Source: DATFVJ01 sp963820395
GTDB lineage: Bacteria > Actinomycetota > Actinomycetes > Streptosporangiales > Streptosporangiaceae
Direction of reading: 5' to 3'
Assembly (NCBI GenBank): GCA_963820395.1
Contig: CAWGAE010000013.1
Location: 124,001 to 188,000 of the forward strand
DNA length: 64,000 nt
Below are positions 42,263 through 50,961 of the stretch, piece after piece. Each line of letters opens with the position of its first letter. Position 1 is the first letter of the stretch. The position numbers were made by a program, and so were the translations under genes. Below the pieces are notes generated by a model that saw only the letters and a list, made by a program, of their open reading frames with translations, made no database searches and had not been told where the DNA came from.

Positions 42263-44306
42263 TCAGCGGCGGGCGCCCCGGCGCCGGCGGGTGCGCAGGA
42301 AGTCGGCGACCACGTACTCGCCGAGTCGCTGCGGTTCCGGGCGGAAGAGCCTGCCGCCGTTGCGCCGCGCCACCTCCTCGACGAACGCGGTGAGGCGCTC
42401 GTCCTCGGCGAGCATGAAGATGTTCAGCACAGCGCGGCGCCGCGTCATCTTGTCCACCTCGGCGAGAGTGAGCTCAAGGGTTTCGCGCGCGGGCGGCCAG
42501 TCGAAATAGGGCCGCCCGTTACGCAGCAGATGCGCTGTCGGCTCACCGTCCGTCACGATGAGCACGACCGGCTCGTGCTCAGGGTGCTTGTCGAGGTGGC
42601 GGCCCGCGATCAGCAGCGCGTGGTGGAGGTTGGTGCCCTGGACCATGTCCCAGCCCAGGCCGGCCAGTTCCGTCTCACGCAGTTCGCGTGCGTAGTTGGA
42701 GAAGCCGACGATCTGCACCGCGTCCAACGGGAACCTAGTCCTGATCAGCGAATGCAGAGCGAGCGCCGTCTGCTTGGCCACGCCCCAGGTGCCCCGCAGC
42801 GCCATCGAGTATGACAGGTCCACGAGCAGGCACACCGCGGCTGCGGTGCGCCGCTCCGTCTCGGTTACCTCGAAGTCGTCCACCGAAAGCTGGACGGACG
42901 CCACTGCGGCGTCCCCCGCAGGGAAGGCGTCTCCCGCCACCCCGGCTGCCACCCGGGCATGCGCCGCGGACCCGGCGGACGCCGACCTCAGCACGGCGTT
43001 TCGGACCGTCGCCGACACGTCGATCGGCTGCTCGTCGCCGAACTCCCACTGCCTGGTGCTCCCGGTTGGCTCCCCCGCCTGGCCCGCGTCCTGCTGATCG
43101 TGATCGCCCACCCGGTCCTCGGTCAGGTCCGCGAACACGCGACGGAGCGCGGTGTCCCCCAGCCTGCGTACCGCCTTCGGTGTCAGTTCGAGCTGGCCCC
43201 CCGACCGGCGCAGATAGCCCTGGCTCTCCAGCTCACGTTCGATCCGGCGCAGGCTCTCCATGTCATCCACCGCGCGGCGGCCGAGCGCCCGCCGCACCGC
43301 TGCCTCGTCGACGTCGTCCAGGCGTGCGCCGGGGTAATCCTGACGCAGCGTGGCGTCGAGTTCGGCCAGATCGGCGAGTTCCTCGATCGCGGTGGTGGCG
43401 TCGCCGAGACCCAGCGGTTCCTCGCCGGTCAGCATGTCCTCGCGCCCGCCTGGCGCGGCGTCCATGTCAGGGCGCCGGGCCCGCAACGCCCCGGCGAGCC
43501 GGGACATCTCCGCGGCGAGCCCCGCGTCCGCCATCGCCTGCTCCATCATCGCGGCGAGCTCGGCGCGCTGCTCCGCGGACAGGGAGTCGAGGACCCGGTG
43601 CGCTGCCGCCATCCGCCGGACGAGCGAGTCGACGAGCTCGTCGAGATTGCGGGGGTCATCCGGAAAGAAGTCCCCGTACTCGCGCATGAAGTCATCGAAA
43701 TCCCGCTGCCGGTGCGCGCCACGCGCGTCGGCCTCGAGCATCGTGCTCAGGTCGGACATCATGTCCTTGACCCGCCGCATGGCGGCCGGGTCCGGGGCGG
43801 CGAGCGCGATCTTTCATGCCGCGGAACTGGCTGTCGAGCACTTCCCGCCTGAGCAGCTCCCTGAGCCGTTCGAACGTCTCCGCGGCGGCATCCGACCGCC
43901 ATCGGTAGGCGGAGAGGGCGCGGATGGCCTGCGCGGTCTCGCCGGGCAGCGTATCCAGCTCCGCCTCGGCCATCCGCGCCTCATCGCTCGGGTCGGGGAA
44001 GAGCTCGGCGCGCTCCTGCCCGATGGCCGTGTCGAGCAGCGCGCGCGCCTGTTCGAGCAGCCCGTCGGCGCGGCCACGCTCGCGCACCTCGCGCAGCCGC
44101 TCACGCACCCGGCGCATCAGGTCGTCGAGTCCCTGCCGGTCACCGGGCCCGCGCCGCAGCGCCTCGCGCAGCGCGTCAGCGGGTGAGCTGCCGCCCAGGA
44201 TGGCATCCGACATCTCATCGAGGGCGGTCCGCACGTCGAACGGCGCCGCCAGCGGGTCGGGCCCGTCGTGGTACGGGCCGTAGCGGTAACTGCCTGGATG
44301 TGCCAT
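42263..44306 (-). pseudogene. VWA-domain protein (CoxE/YeaD-like), frameshifted
   Basis: Von Willebrand A protein that normally works with the MoxR-like ATPase beside it, which it follows by six bases. First part from ATG 44306 (MAHPGSYRYGPYHDGPDPLA) is helical and charged. At about 43,808 one extra base (ATG AAA GAT C GCG CTC) sends it into a nonsense tail to 43,692. The right frame goes on ALAAPDPAAMRRVKDMMSDL to 42,263 with the VWA domain near the end: LLVDLSYSMALRG is the metal-binding DxSxS, plus FSNYARE and VTDGEPTAHL. Joined, about 680 residues, a usual length for actinomycetes. Confidence 0.85.
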
Positions 44307-44312
44307 CGGCTC

Positions 44313-45770
44313 TCAGGTCCGGTAGACGGCAGCGCCGTTGCCGCTGTCCTTCGACAACCGGCGCATCAGGTAAAGGCCTTCCAGCGTGAACTCCAGCGCG
44401 GCGGCGGCGTGGCCCGGTGACTCGCCGCCGTCCATGCCGAGCCGTTCCATGATCCGGCCCAGGCCGGGGACCTCGCCGGCCCGGCGGAGCAATTCGCGGG
44501 CCGGCGTGAGCTCACCCGACTCGATCGTGCCACCGCGATCGAACTTGGCGAGCAGCCCGGACAGGTCGGCGTTGCCGAGCGAGGCGCGGAACGTGTCGGC
44601 GACTGCGCGGCGCAGCAGGTGGGCGAGCACGTCCTGTTCCCTGCCCTCCTCACTGACCTCGAATTCGACCTTGCCGCGAAGCGTGTCCACGATCACCGGG
44701 AGGTCGCAGACCCGTGCCACCGGCTGGTCCTCGCCGGTCAAGGCAGCCCGGCGGACGGCTGAGGCGGTCACGCTCTCCGCCGCCGCGATGGCGAAGCGTG
44801 CCGATACGCCCGAACGGCTGTCGATCGCGCTCGAAGTCCGGACGAGGCGGGTGAACCGGGCGATGACCTCCACCAGGTGGCCCGGCAGCGGCCCGCCGGG
44901 ATCCTGGCCGGCGCCGGGCAGCCGGGCCTCCTGCCAGACGAGCGCGAGTTCGTCCTCCAGGGTGAGCGGGTAGTGGGTGCGGATCTCCGCGCCGAAGCGG
45001 TCCTTCAGCGGCGTGATGATGCGCCCGCGGTTCGTGTAGTCCTCCGGGTTGGCGCTCGCGACCAGGAGAAGGTCGAGCTGCAGCCGCAGCGCGTAGCCGC
45101 GGACCTGGATGTCCCGTTCCTCGAGCACGTTCAGCAGCGCCACCTGGATGCGCTCGGCCAGGTCGGGCAGCTCGTTCAGGCAGAAGACGCCGCGGTTGGT
45201 GCGCGGAACCAACCCGAAGTGGACGGTTTCCGGATCGCCGAGCGTGCGCCCCGATGCGACCTTGACGGGGTCGACGTCGCCGATCAGGTCGCCGACGCTG
45301 GTGTCCGGCGTGGCGAGCTTCTCGCCGTACCTTTCATCCCGGTGCCGCCAGATGATGTCCAGGTCCCCACCCCGCTCGGCGGCCAGCCGGCGGCAGCGCG
45401 CGCAAACCGGCGCGTACGGGTGGTCGTTGATCTCGCAGCCGGCGACCGCTGGGGTCCATTCGTCGAGCAGGCCCGCGATGGTCCGGATCAGCCGGGTCTT
45501 TCCCTGGCCGCGTTCGCCGAGCAGCACGATGTCATGTCCGGCAAGCAGGGCACGCTCAACGTGCGGGAGCACGGTGGTGTCGAACCCCACGATGCCCGGG
45601 AAGCGGTCGCGACCGGCCCGCATCAGTGCGAGCAGGTTCTGCCTGATTTCCTCTTTGATGGTGTGAAGCTGATGTCCGGAGGCGCGCAGTTCCCGGAGTG
45701 TCGCGGCTGCGGGCGGCTCCGTCCGGGGTTGCGTCGCGGCGGAAGCCGGGGGCTGGATCGGTGACTGCAC
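44313..45770 (-). CDS. MoxR/magnesium-chelatase-like AAA ATPase
   Basis: 485 residues. Walker A GERGQGKTRLIRTIA (near 88), a Cys cluster HPYAPVCARCRRL (near 125), sensor region with VFCLNELPDLAERIQVALLN as Walker B and VASANPEDYTNRGRII as sensor 1. Such ATPases act as chaperones for VWA-partner complexes. The start is uncertain (GTG 45770 without a clear ribosome site; the conserved part begins near LRELRASGHQL). First gene of a two-gene operon with the VWA protein. The target of the pair is unknown. Confidence 0.88.
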   Translation of the reverse strand: MQSPIQPPASAATQPRTEPPAAATLRELRASGHQLHTIKEEIRQNLLALMRAGRDRFPGIVGFDTTVLPHVERALLAGHDIVLLGERGQGKTRLIRTIAGLLDEWTPAVAGCEINDHPYAPVCARCRRLAAERGGDLDIIWRHRDERYGEKLATPDTSVGDLIGDVDPVKVASGRTLGDPETVHFGLVPRTNRGVFCLNELPDLAERIQVALLNVLEERDIQVRGYALRLQLDLLLVASANPEDYTNRGRIITPLKDRFGAEIRTHYPLTLEDELALVWQEARLPGAGQDPGGPLPGHLVEVIARFTRLVRTSSAIDSRSGVSARFAIAAAESVTASAVRRAALTGEDQPVARVCDLPVIVDTLRGKVEFEVSEEGREQDVLAHLLRRAVADTFRASLGNADLSGLLAKFDRGGTIESGELTPARELLRRAGEVPGLGRIMERLGMDGGESPGHAAAALEFTLEGLYLMRRLSKDSGNGAAVYRT

Positions 45771-45843
45771 TATTCGACACTATGTCGTGTCCAGGCGACT
45801 TCGCATCTGCCTTAGCTTGGCCGGGCTGGTTCATAGCCGCGAG

Positions 45844-45890
45844 AATCACCTCTCAGACAACTTTGGAGTTCCGTAGGTGATTTTGAGAGG
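45844..45890 (+). promoter_or_regulatory. Two competing hairpins over a ribosome site
   Basis: AATCACCT (45844-45851) can pair with AGGTGATT (45875-45882). Alternatively CCTCTCA (45849-45855) can pair with TGAGAGG (45884-45890), which is part of the ribosome site GAGAGGAG of the gene at 45897. The two stems share bases and cannot form together, as in an attenuator or translational switch. Confidence 0.4.
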
Positions 45891-45896
45891 AGTCCC

Positions 45897-46181
45897 ATGG
45901 CCTTGTTCGGTGCCGTCCTCGCGGCCGGCCCTAGCATGGCGAGCGCCGCCAGCCAGCGCGGCGCGGGCGTCCTGCCTGGCGCAGTTTTCCCCGCCGATGC
46001 CGGGGGGCTGCGTTTTCCGGCATGGCCGATCATGATGTACGAAACGGTCCGCCGCGCGCCCGCACCCGAGGCGGCCGGCGGGTTGTTCGCCGCAGCTGAG
46101 ATCGGCCCGATCGGCGGGCGAAGTCACTCGCGCTGGTTCACAGCGTTGATCTTGATGTTCGGCGCCGGAACAGGAGGGTGA
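45897..46181 (+). CDS. Small hypothetical protein before ROK kinase
   Basis: 94 residues from ATG 45897 with GAGAGGAG seven bases upstream. The sequence begins with a signal-like stretch (ALFGAVLAAGPSMASAAS) and ends hydrophobic (WFTALILMFGAGTGG). Its stop overlaps the GTG of the ROK gene (GTGA), which supports translation and coupling. Composition (Ala, Gly, Pro) is not far from that expected by chance at this GC content. It might be a leader that regulates the kinase. Confidence 0.4.
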   Translation: MALFGAVLAAGPSMASAASQRGAGVLPGAVFPADAGGLRFPAWPIMMYETVRRAPAPEAAGGLFAAAEIGPIGGRSHSRWFTALILMFGAGTGG

Positions 46182-47143
46182 GCGTGGCGGGAGCAAATCC
46201 TGCGATTGTCATCGATATCGGCGGGACCAAGATCGCTGTGGGTGTGGTCGAGCCGGGCGGGCGGCTCATCGCGGCGGCGCGGGTGGGCACGCCGCGCGAA
46301 CTGGATGCCGAGCAGCTATGGCGGACGCTGGACATGCTTACCGGTCAGGTGCTCGCCGCCGCTAAATTGGATGGGCCTGGCGCGCTCAGTGGCGTGGGCT
46401 GTGGTTGCGGCGGACCAATGGAATGGCCGGCCGGCAAGGTGTCCCCGCTCAATATTCCCGGGTGGCGATCATTCCCGCTCCGGGACAGGCTGGCGGATCG
46501 TTTCCCTGGGCTGCCAGTCCGCCTGCACAATGACGCGATCTGCATGGCCGCCGGTGAGCACTGGCGAGGTGCTGGGCGTGGACAACGCGACATGCTGGGA
46601 ATGGTGGTCTCAACCGGGGTCGGCGGCGGGCTGGTACTTGACGGCCGCCTCATTAACGGTGCAACGGGAAACGGCGGGCACATCGGTCACGTGGTAGTGG
46701 ATCCGGACACCGGCCCGCAGTGCGAATGCGGCGGCAAAGGTTGCCTGGAGGCAATCGCGCGTGGTCCCGCGCTTGCGAAGTGGGCGCAGCAGCAGGGCTG
46801 GCGACCAGGGCAGCGCGAGGTGACCGCGAAGGACCTGGCCGACGACGGGGCGCGCGGGCATCCGGTCGGGATCGCCGCAATGCGGCGGGCAGGGCGCGCG
46901 ATCGGCATCGCGATCGCCTCCGCGACGCACCTGTGTGATCTGCAGGTCGTCGCGATCGGCGGTGGCCTCTCCCAGGCAGGCTCGCTGCTGTTCGGGCCGG
47001 TCGATGAGGCGGTGCGGAGCTACGCGCGGCTCGATTTCGCGCGTGCGGTGCGGGTCGTACCGGCCGCGCTCGGCCAGGATGCCGGGCTGATCGGGGCGGC
47101 CGCGCTGATTTTCGCCGGGGACCGTTACTGGTCCGGCGGCTAG
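46178..47143 (+). CDS. ROK-family sugar kinase
   Basis: Glucokinase or N-acetylhexosamine kinase. 321 residues from GTG 46178 with AGGAGGG upstream. VIDIGGTKIAVGVVE (phosphate 1), GNGGHIGHVVVDPDTGPQ with the ROK His ligand, and the zinc motif CECGGKGCLEAIARG. No HTH at the start, so it is an enzyme, not a repressor. Specificity is not decided by these motifs. Confidence 0.9.
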   Translation: MSVAGANPAIVIDIGGTKIAVGVVEPGGRLIAAARVGTPRELDAEQLWRTLDMLTGQVLAAAKLDGPGALSGVGCGCGGPMEWPAGKVSPLNIPGWRSFPLRDRLADRFPGLPVRLHNDAICMAAGEHWRGAGRGQRDMLGMVVSTGVGGGLVLDGRLINGATGNGGHIGHVVVDPDTGPQCECGGKGCLEAIARGPALAKWAQQQGWRPGQREVTAKDLADDGARGHPVGIAAMRRAGRAIGIAIASATHLCDLQVVAIGGGLSQAGSLLFGPVDEAVRSYARLDFARAVRVVPAALGQDAGLIGAAALIFAGDRYWSGG

Positions 47144-47431
47144 CCACTACGGGTCTGCCCGCACCGCACATGCGAATGGCGGGGCCTGCGAGTACGCGGG
47201 GGCCGGAGGCCTTGCTTCGCGGCGACCTTTTCCGCAGGCTCGCCTTTCTTTATACCGTAGTCAGCCGATCAGCCCGTTAGCGCATCAATTAGCCCGCGTT
47301 GCCGCCAGGCAGCGGTAAATACCCGGCAAAAGCAACGGCCGAGGTTGTGGTGCTGGTCGCGCCTGCGGGTAGCGGTCCTTCTTGCCAGCGCATTTGACCG
47401 GCAATTGTATGTGACGGCGGGGGAAACGCGC

Positions 47432-49231
47432 ATGAGATGGTCACGGAGTTCGTCGCGGTATTCGCGCCGAAATACGCTACGAAATGCACCGCTGCGCGCC
47501 GCGGCGTGCACCGGCCTGGTCGCGGGCAGCGTGTGGGTCGCAGCTGCCACCGCCTACGGTGGCACCCCGTCGGCGGCACCGCCAGAACCGGGCTTGGCGC
47601 CGGCCGCGGCGCGATGGGAGCAGGATCTGGCCGACGTGCCTGCGACTGGTGACAGTGAGTTGCTCGGGGTCGCCATCGGCCCACCAGGCCTGCGGATCCG
47701 CCCTGGCTGGCCAGGCGCCAGCAGGCAGGCTAGTCCGGCCGTGGCAGAACGAGGGACCGCGACCGCGGTCCTGCCTCCGCGCCGGCTCGCGTTCCGGGCG
47801 GGCGAAGTGGCGGCCCGAGTCGATGCGCTGATACCCGCGGGCGCGGCGATGCAGGTCATGGTCCGCGGTGACCGCGGCGATGACGGCGGATGGACGCAGT
47901 GGCAACCCATGGAACGCGTAGTACCCATAGAGTCCGGACCGCGCCCGGTGTGGGGCGGCCAGGTCGCATTCGCTGATCCGGTCACATCTGTGCAGTTCCA
48001 GCTCTTGTTGCGGCGTGGATACCGTGGCGCAAGCCCGGTGGTCCGCACGGTCGCGCTCACCGCCTGGCGCGGCTTGTCTCGCGTCACCCAGGCCGCCGCG
48101 CGCGCGCCGGTCACGCTCCGCGTCTACGCTACGGGTGAGGGACTGGTCGGCGCTGGTACCGCCAACGGCCACGTGATCTCGGCGCACGATCATTTCGTCG
48201 CGCTTCCCTCCCGGCGCACTCTTGACCTGCCCGGATCCGGCGATTACACGGCCCGTATCTGCGCGCCACAGACCGGACGCTGCGAGTACTCGCCCGTCTG
48301 GGATGTCGGCCCGTGGAACATCCGGGACGACTACTGGGACCCGTGGCCAACCCGCCAGATGTGGCCCGGCCTGCCGACGGGGATGCCCGAATCGCAGTCC
48401 GCTTACCTGCATGGCTTCAACGGCGGGCGCGATCAGTTCGGCCGGAAGGTGCGCAATCCCGCCGGGGTTGACATCGCCGACGGCACGATGGAGCGCGGCC
48501 TGCACCTGGCGGGGAGCGCATGGGTCCGCCTCACGCTGCTGTGGACAGGCCGCTACCGGCACCGGGTACTGGTCGAGTTGCCGTGGCACGGGCTTGTCGC
48601 GGTGCGCACGCGGCCCACGTGGTATTCGCCGAAGGTGGGTCTCGCCGTCAGCTGGACGAACGTCGACGTCGCGTGCGAGGCGCACGGGCAATGGGTACTC
48701 GGGGCGCACGGCCGGACCAATTTGTGGGATCAGATCGGACCGCGGAATTGGCTGCCGCACGCCTACGTCTCTGGGACGCTGCGGCGGATCGCGCCGTGCT
48801 GCCGCGGCTATGCTCCGCGGCGGCAGCACAGCCGTCACTTTGTCCACGCGAACATCGCGCGGGCGGCTGCCCGCACCGGAACCCCGGAGTCCCCGCCGCG
48901 GCTGACGCCGCGAGGCGTTCGCGCTCGCAGATTTATAGGACCTGCGGCCCTACCAATGGTCCCTGGCTCGGCGTTGGGTCTACACAGGAGAGTCGTGAAG
49001 GAGGAACAGAGTGAAATATGCACCGCCTGGTCAATCCGGCAGCGTCGTGGCCGTCGAGTCACGGTACGAGAACTTCATCGACGGCAAGTGGGTGGCGCCG
49101 ATCAAGGGCGCGCACTCGGTGAACCTGACTCCGGCCACAGCTCAGCCTATCTGCGAGGTCGCAAAGTCCACGGCCGAGGACGTGGAACTCGCGCTCGATG
49201 CCGCTCACCACGCCAAGGACGCCTGGGGTGA
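47432..49231 (+). CDS. Large secreted protein, 3' end doubtful
   Basis: From ATG 47432 with GGGGGAAA upstream. A twin-Arg-free basic start (RWSRSSSRYSRR) and hydrophobic core (AACTGLVAGSVWVAAAT) form a signal peptide. Residues about 130-215 have the WTQWQPM-type module frequent in actinobacterial secreted wall proteins; the rest is Trp/Tyr/Pro-rich with YWDPWPTRQMWPGLPTG and DQIGPRNWLPHAYVSG. Conserved character stops near 48,795 (RRIAPCC), where a strong hairpin follows, yet the frame runs 430 bases further and overlaps the aldehyde dehydrogenase gene by 221 bases. The true stop was probably lost. Confidence 0.6.
   Translation: MRWSRSSSRYSRRNTLRNAPLRAAACTGLVAGSVWVAAATAYGGTPSAAPPEPGLAPAAARWEQDLADVPATGDSELLGVAIGPPGLRIRPGWPGASRQASPAVAERGTATAVLPPRRLAFRAGEVAARVDALIPAGAAMQVMVRGDRGDDGGWTQWQPMERVVPIESGPRPVWGGQVAFADPVTSVQFQLLLRRGYRGASPVVRTVALTAWRGLSRVTQAAARAPVTLRVYATGEGLVGAGTANGHVISAHDHFVALPSRRTLDLPGSGDYTARICAPQTGRCEYSPVWDVGPWNIRDDYWDPWPTRQMWPGLPTGMPESQSAYLHGFNGGRDQFGRKVRNPAGVDIADGTMERGLHLAGSAWVRLTLLWTGRYRHRVLVELPWHGLVAVRTRPTWYSPKVGLAVSWTNVDVACEAHGQWVLGAHGRTNLWDQIGPRNWLPHAYVSGTLRRIAPCCRGYAPRRQHSRHFVHANIARAAARTGTPESPPRLTPRGVRARRFIGPAALPMVPGSALGLHRRVVKEEQSEICTAWSIRQRRGRRVTVRELHRRQVGGADQGRALGEPDSGHSSAYLRGRKVHGRGRGTRARCRSPRQGRLG
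48796..48829 (+). terminator. Hairpin at probable true end of secreted-protein gene
   Basis: GTGCTGCCGC (48796-48805) and GCGGCAGCAC (48820-48829) form a perfect 10-bp G/C-rich stem with a 14-base loop. It begins at the codons for the last conserved residues (APCC). No T-run. Its position suggests the gene ended here before its stop was lost. Confidence 0.45.
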
Positions 49232-50534
49232 GGCCTCCAACGCGCAGCGGGCCGAGGTGCTCAACGCCGTGGCCGACGCCATCGACGCAAACCGCGAGAT
49301 GCTCGCCGTGACCGAGAGCTGGGAGAACGGCAAGCCGGTGCGGGAGACGCTCGCGGCCGACATCCCGCTCGCGGCTGATCACTTCCGCTACTTCGCCGCG
49401 GCCATCCGCAGCGAGACCAGCACGACCACCGAGATCGACAAGAACACAATCGCCTACCACTTCCACGAGCCACTCGGCGTGGTCGGCCAGATCATCCCCT
49501 TCAACTTCCCACTTCTGATGGCGGCGTGGAAACTGGCCCCCGCCCTCGCCGCTGGCAACTGCACTGTGCTCAAGCCCGCCTCACCGACGCCATGGTCGAT
49601 CCTGAAACTGGCCGAGGTGATCCAGCACATCGTCCCGCCGGGCGTACTGAACATCGTTACCGGACCAGGCGCCGAAATCGGAAAGGCGCTGGCGGCCAAC
49701 CGGCGGATCGCCAAGATCGCCTTCACCGGCGAGACCGTGACCGGCAAGCTGATCATGCAATACGCGTCGCAGAACATCATCCCGTGCACGTTGGAACTCG
49801 GCGGCAAGTCGCCGAACATCTTCTTCGCTGACGTCATGGCCGAAGACGACGACTTCCTGAACAAGGCGGTCGAGGGCCTCGTGCTCTACGCCTTCAACAA
49901 GGGCGAGGTGTGCACCTGCCCGTCCCGCGCGCTGATCCACGAGAGCATCTACGACGAGTTCATCAGCCGTTGCCTCGACCGGATCCGGCAGATCAAGCAG
50001 GGCAATCCGCTCGACACCGACACGATGATCGGCCCGCAGGTCTCGGCACAGCAGCTTGAGAAGATCTCCTCTTATGTGGACATCGGCCGGCAAGAGGGCG
50101 CCGAGTGCCTGATCGGCGGTCAGCGGGCCAGCGTCGACGGCGCCGAGTTCGCCGAGGGCTACTACTACGAGCCGACGGTGTTCAAGGGCCACAACAAGAT
50201 GCGCCTCTTCCAGGAGGAGATCTTCGGGCCGGTGCTTTCTGTCACGACCTTCAAGGACGAGGCGGACGCGCTGGATATCGCCAACGACACCCTCTACGGG
50301 CTCGGCGCGGGCGTGTGGACCCGTGACGGGAGCCGGGCGTTCCGGATGGGGCGCGCGATCAAGGCCGGGCGGGTCTGGACGAACTGCTACCACCAGTACC
50401 CGGCCGGAGCCGCGTTCGGTGGCTACAAGCTGTCCGGAATCGGCCGTGAAACCCATAAGATGATGCTCGAGCACTACAGCCAGACGAAGAACCTGCTTGT
50501 CAGCTACGACCCGAAGCCACTGGGATTTTTCTAA
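49011..50534 (+). CDS. Aldehyde dehydrogenase (ExaC/AldA type)
   Basis: NAD-dependent oxidation of acetaldehyde or other short aldehydes to acids. 507 residues from GTG 49011, which follows AAGGAGG at six bases. IIPFNFPLLMAAWKLAPALA, cofactor site GPGAEIGKALAANRRIAKIA and FTGETVTGK, general base Glu in LELGGKSPN (near 264) and nucleophile Cys in NKGEVCTCPSRAL (near 302) are all present; the doublet CTC is typical of ExaC/Adh-type enzymes. Followed after five bases by DUF779, its usual partner. Confidence 0.94.
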   Translation: MKYAPPGQSGSVVAVESRYENFIDGKWVAPIKGAHSVNLTPATAQPICEVAKSTAEDVELALDAAHHAKDAWGEASNAQRAEVLNAVADAIDANREMLAVTESWENGKPVRETLAADIPLAADHFRYFAAAIRSETSTTTEIDKNTIAYHFHEPLGVVGQIIPFNFPLLMAAWKLAPALAAGNCTVLKPASPTPWSILKLAEVIQHIVPPGVLNIVTGPGAEIGKALAANRRIAKIAFTGETVTGKLIMQYASQNIIPCTLELGGKSPNIFFADVMAEDDDFLNKAVEGLVLYAFNKGEVCTCPSRALIHESIYDEFISRCLDRIRQIKQGNPLDTDTMIGPQVSAQQLEKISSYVDIGRQEGAECLIGGQRASVDGAEFAEGYYYEPTVFKGHNKMRLFQEEIFGPVLSVTTFKDEADALDIANDTLYGLGAGVWTRDGSRAFRMGRAIKAGRVWTNCYHQYPAGAAFGGYKLSGIGRETHKMMLEHYSQTKNLLVSYDPKPLGFF

Positions 50535-50538
50535 TCCG

Positions 50539-50961
50539 ATGAATACGCACGAGCCAGAACCGCACCTGGTCGTGACCCATGCGGCCCTGCAGGCGATAAA
50601 ACGCCTGCAGGCCGCTCATGGCCCGCTCATGTTTGTCCACTCCGCCGGATGCTGCGGGGGCAGCGCGCCCATGTGCTTCGAGGCCGGCGAGTACATCACT
50701 GGCCCGGACGATGTGCTTGTCGGCGAGGTGGACGGCTGCCCCTTCTACCTAGATGAACGGCAGTACACGGCGTGGCACACCGACCAGCTGATCCTGGATG
50801 TCGAGCCAGGGACAGCGGAGGGCTTTTCGTTGTCCGCCGGCGGTGGCTGGCACTTCGTGACCAGGTCTCGCATCTGCATGGAAGACGGTGTGTGCGAGCG
50901 CCACGACGGGCTTGTGGCAGACTCCGGGTATGGCATCGACGCCCGGCCCGCCCCGATTTGA
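50539..50961 (+). CDS. DUF779 protein, partner of aldehyde dehydrogenase
   Basis: 140 residues from ATG 50539. HSAGCCGGSAPMCFEAGEY has the conserved CC plus a third Cys, and SRICMEDGVCERHDGL a second pair; these are the family cysteines and may bind metal. DUF779 genes are found next to AldA/ExaC aldehyde dehydrogenases in many actinobacteria; the molecular function is unknown. The end overlaps the threonine dehydratase start by 32 bases. Confidence 0.88.
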   Translation: MNTHEPEPHLVVTHAALQAIKRLQAAHGPLMFVHSAGCCGGSAPMCFEAGEYITGPDDVLVGEVDGCPFYLDERQYTAWHTDQLILDVEPGTAEGFSLSAGGGWHFVTRSRICMEDGVCERHDGLVADSGYGIDARPAPI

